64,000 nt of DNA. Source: Escherichia ruysiae (GTDB lineage: Bacteria > Pseudomonadota > Gammaproteobacteria > Enterobacterales > Enterobacteriaceae). The notes beneath the pieces were generated by a model. The model did not search any database. It was not told where the DNA came from and was given only the letters and a program-made list of their open reading frames with translations. Both the position numbers and the translations under genes were made by a program. Where the stretch lies: the NCBI RefSeq assembly GCF_902498915.1, contig NZ_CABVLQ010000001.1, one strand, 5' to 3'. Positions 63,246-64,000 of the stretch are shown here, piece after piece; within the stretch, counting starts at the first letter, position 1, and every line of letters starts with the position of its first letter.

Positions 63246-64000
63246 TCATGCCTCTTTGACCCACAGCTGCGGAAAACGTGCCGGTGCAAAGCGCAGGGTT
63301 ATGATCATCAACCCAACAACGCACAGCGCATGAAACACCCAGTCCATCAGGTAATTGCCACTGATGCTACGCAGCACACCAGAAAACCAGGGAGCAAGCC
63401 CGGCGATAATAAAACCGATCCCCTGCATAAACGCCACCAGCTTGCCAGCAATACCCGGTTGCGCAGAGTGATCGAGCGCCAGCAGCAAACAGAGCGGAAA
63501 TGCGCCGCCCAGACCTAAACCACACACCATCGCCCACAATACCGGCAATTGCAGCGGCAGCCAGATAAAGCCGCAGAAACCCACCAGTTGTAACGCCAGT
63601 GCCAGCATCAAAAGTTTGCGCCGATCCTGATGGCGAGCCATAGCAGGCATCAGTAACGCCCCCGCCGCTTGCCCAAGCGTCATCAACGCCAGCAAAGAAC
63701 CGCTGTACTGCGCGCTGGCGCCAATCTCAATATAGAAGGCGGGTAACCAGGCAATCAGGCTGGCGTAACCGCCGTTAATCAGACCGAAGTAAAGTCCCAG
63801 CGTCCACGCGCGGGGAGTGAATACTACGCGAACCGGAGTGGTTGTTGTCTTGTGGGAAGAGGCGACCTCGCGGGAGCTTTGCCACCACCAGGCAAAGAGC
63901 GCAACAACGGCAGGCAGCGCCCACCAGGCGAGTGTTTGATACCAAATCTCGCTGTGTTGAACTAACCAGGGCGTCAGGGCGGCACCAAGTCCACCGCCGC
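63246..64000 (-). CDS. cynX: MFS transporter CynX, 5' end outside the window
   Basis: CynX is an MFS protein of the cyanate operon (cynTSX) that probably exports or imports cyanate-related solutes; it is not needed for cyanate breakdown. The frame is open from the window edge to the stop at 63246, giving 250 C-terminal residues that include membrane helices, LALMTLGQAAGALLMP and the end ...RFPQLWVKEA. The N-terminal part is beyond base 64000. It converges on lacA. Confidence 0.94.
   Translation of the reverse strand, partial: GGGLGAALTPWLVQHSEIWYQTLAWWALPAVVALFAWWWQSSREVASSHKTTTTPVRVVFTPRAWTLGLYFGLINGGYASLIAWLPAFYIEIGASAQYSGSLLALMTLGQAAGALLMPAMARHQDRRKLLMLALALQLVGFCGFIWLPLQLPVLWAMVCGLGLGGAFPLCLLLALDHSAQPGIAGKLVAFMQGIGFIIAGLAPWFSGVLRSISGNYLMDWVFHALCVVGLMIITLRFAPARFPQLWVKEA

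Noticed and set aside
63246..63695. CynX as a truncated pseudogene starting at 63695
   Set aside because: That TTG is internal. The same frame continues open to base 64000 with matching CynX sequence, so the gene is only cut by the window edge.

Overview
The window is chromosomal DNA of Escherichia coli or a very close relative. Almost every gene is recognisable as the E. coli ortholog, and gene order is that of the K-12 lac-phoA-tsx region read in the reverse direction (yajO end ... lac ... cynX). It does not look like K-12 itself. frmB and the whole mhp (3-hydroxyphenylpropionate) cluster are absent between frmA and lacI. Two loci that I recall as broken by insertion sequences in K-12 (yaiX, and the autotransporter yaiT) are intact. 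LacZ, LacI, MalZ and SbcC carry scattered substitutions. This fits a non-K-12 phylogroup; all K-12 comparisons are from memory. No insertion sequence, prophage, CRISPR array, rRNA or tRNA gene was seen.

Layout. 1-49: 3' end of yajO. 132-4237 (minus): nrdR-ribD-ribE-nusB-thiL-pgpA, covering NrdR repression, riboflavin synthesis, antitermination, thiamine phosphate kinase and phospholipid phosphatase. 4388-6494: lipoprotein yajI, nucleoside channel tsx, HNH protein yajD. 6620-12084 (minus): queA-tgt-yajC-secD-secF (queuosine tRNA modification and Sec accessory complex). 12177-17503: acpH, malZ, proY, brnQ. 17910-24484: phoB-phoR (minus), divergent from the sbcD-sbcC nuclease. 24610-31962: araJ, mak, rdgC, ppnP, the aroL-yaiA-aroM group, yaiI, proC. 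31980-41848: dgcC, psiF-phoA, iraP, ddlA, yaiZ, yaiY, sbmA-yaiW, ampH. 41849-50633: yaiV, the large autotransporter, hemB, and tauABCD for taurine sulfur. 51237-54463: a compact four-gene operon yaiS-yaiP-yaiX-yaiO. 54665-56681: frmR-frmA and yaiL. 56882-63143: lacI and lacZYA with all three operators. 63246-64000: cynX, cut by the window edge.

How it works together. Several genes belong to phosphate starvation (phoBR, phoA, psiF, with visible Pho boxes). Others serve sugar use (lac, malZ, mak, araJ), sulfur starvation (tau) and envelope or surface functions (tsx, sbmA, ampH, yaiW, the autotransporter, dgcC).

The least characterised coherent unit is yaiSPXO. It encodes a PIG-L deacetylase, a membrane GT2 glycosyltransferase with the RxxRW signature of processive synthases, a left-handed beta-helix acyltransferase, and an outer-membrane beta-barrel. 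These are the parts expected of a small system that makes, modifies and exports a polysaccharide. It is preceded by about 600 bp of AT-rich, gene-poor DNA and is my best candidate for an undescribed system here. Other points of note are a 51-bp tandem repeat between hemB and tauD, a perfect 21-bp inverted repeat at the frm promoter, and the missing frmB/mhp segment.
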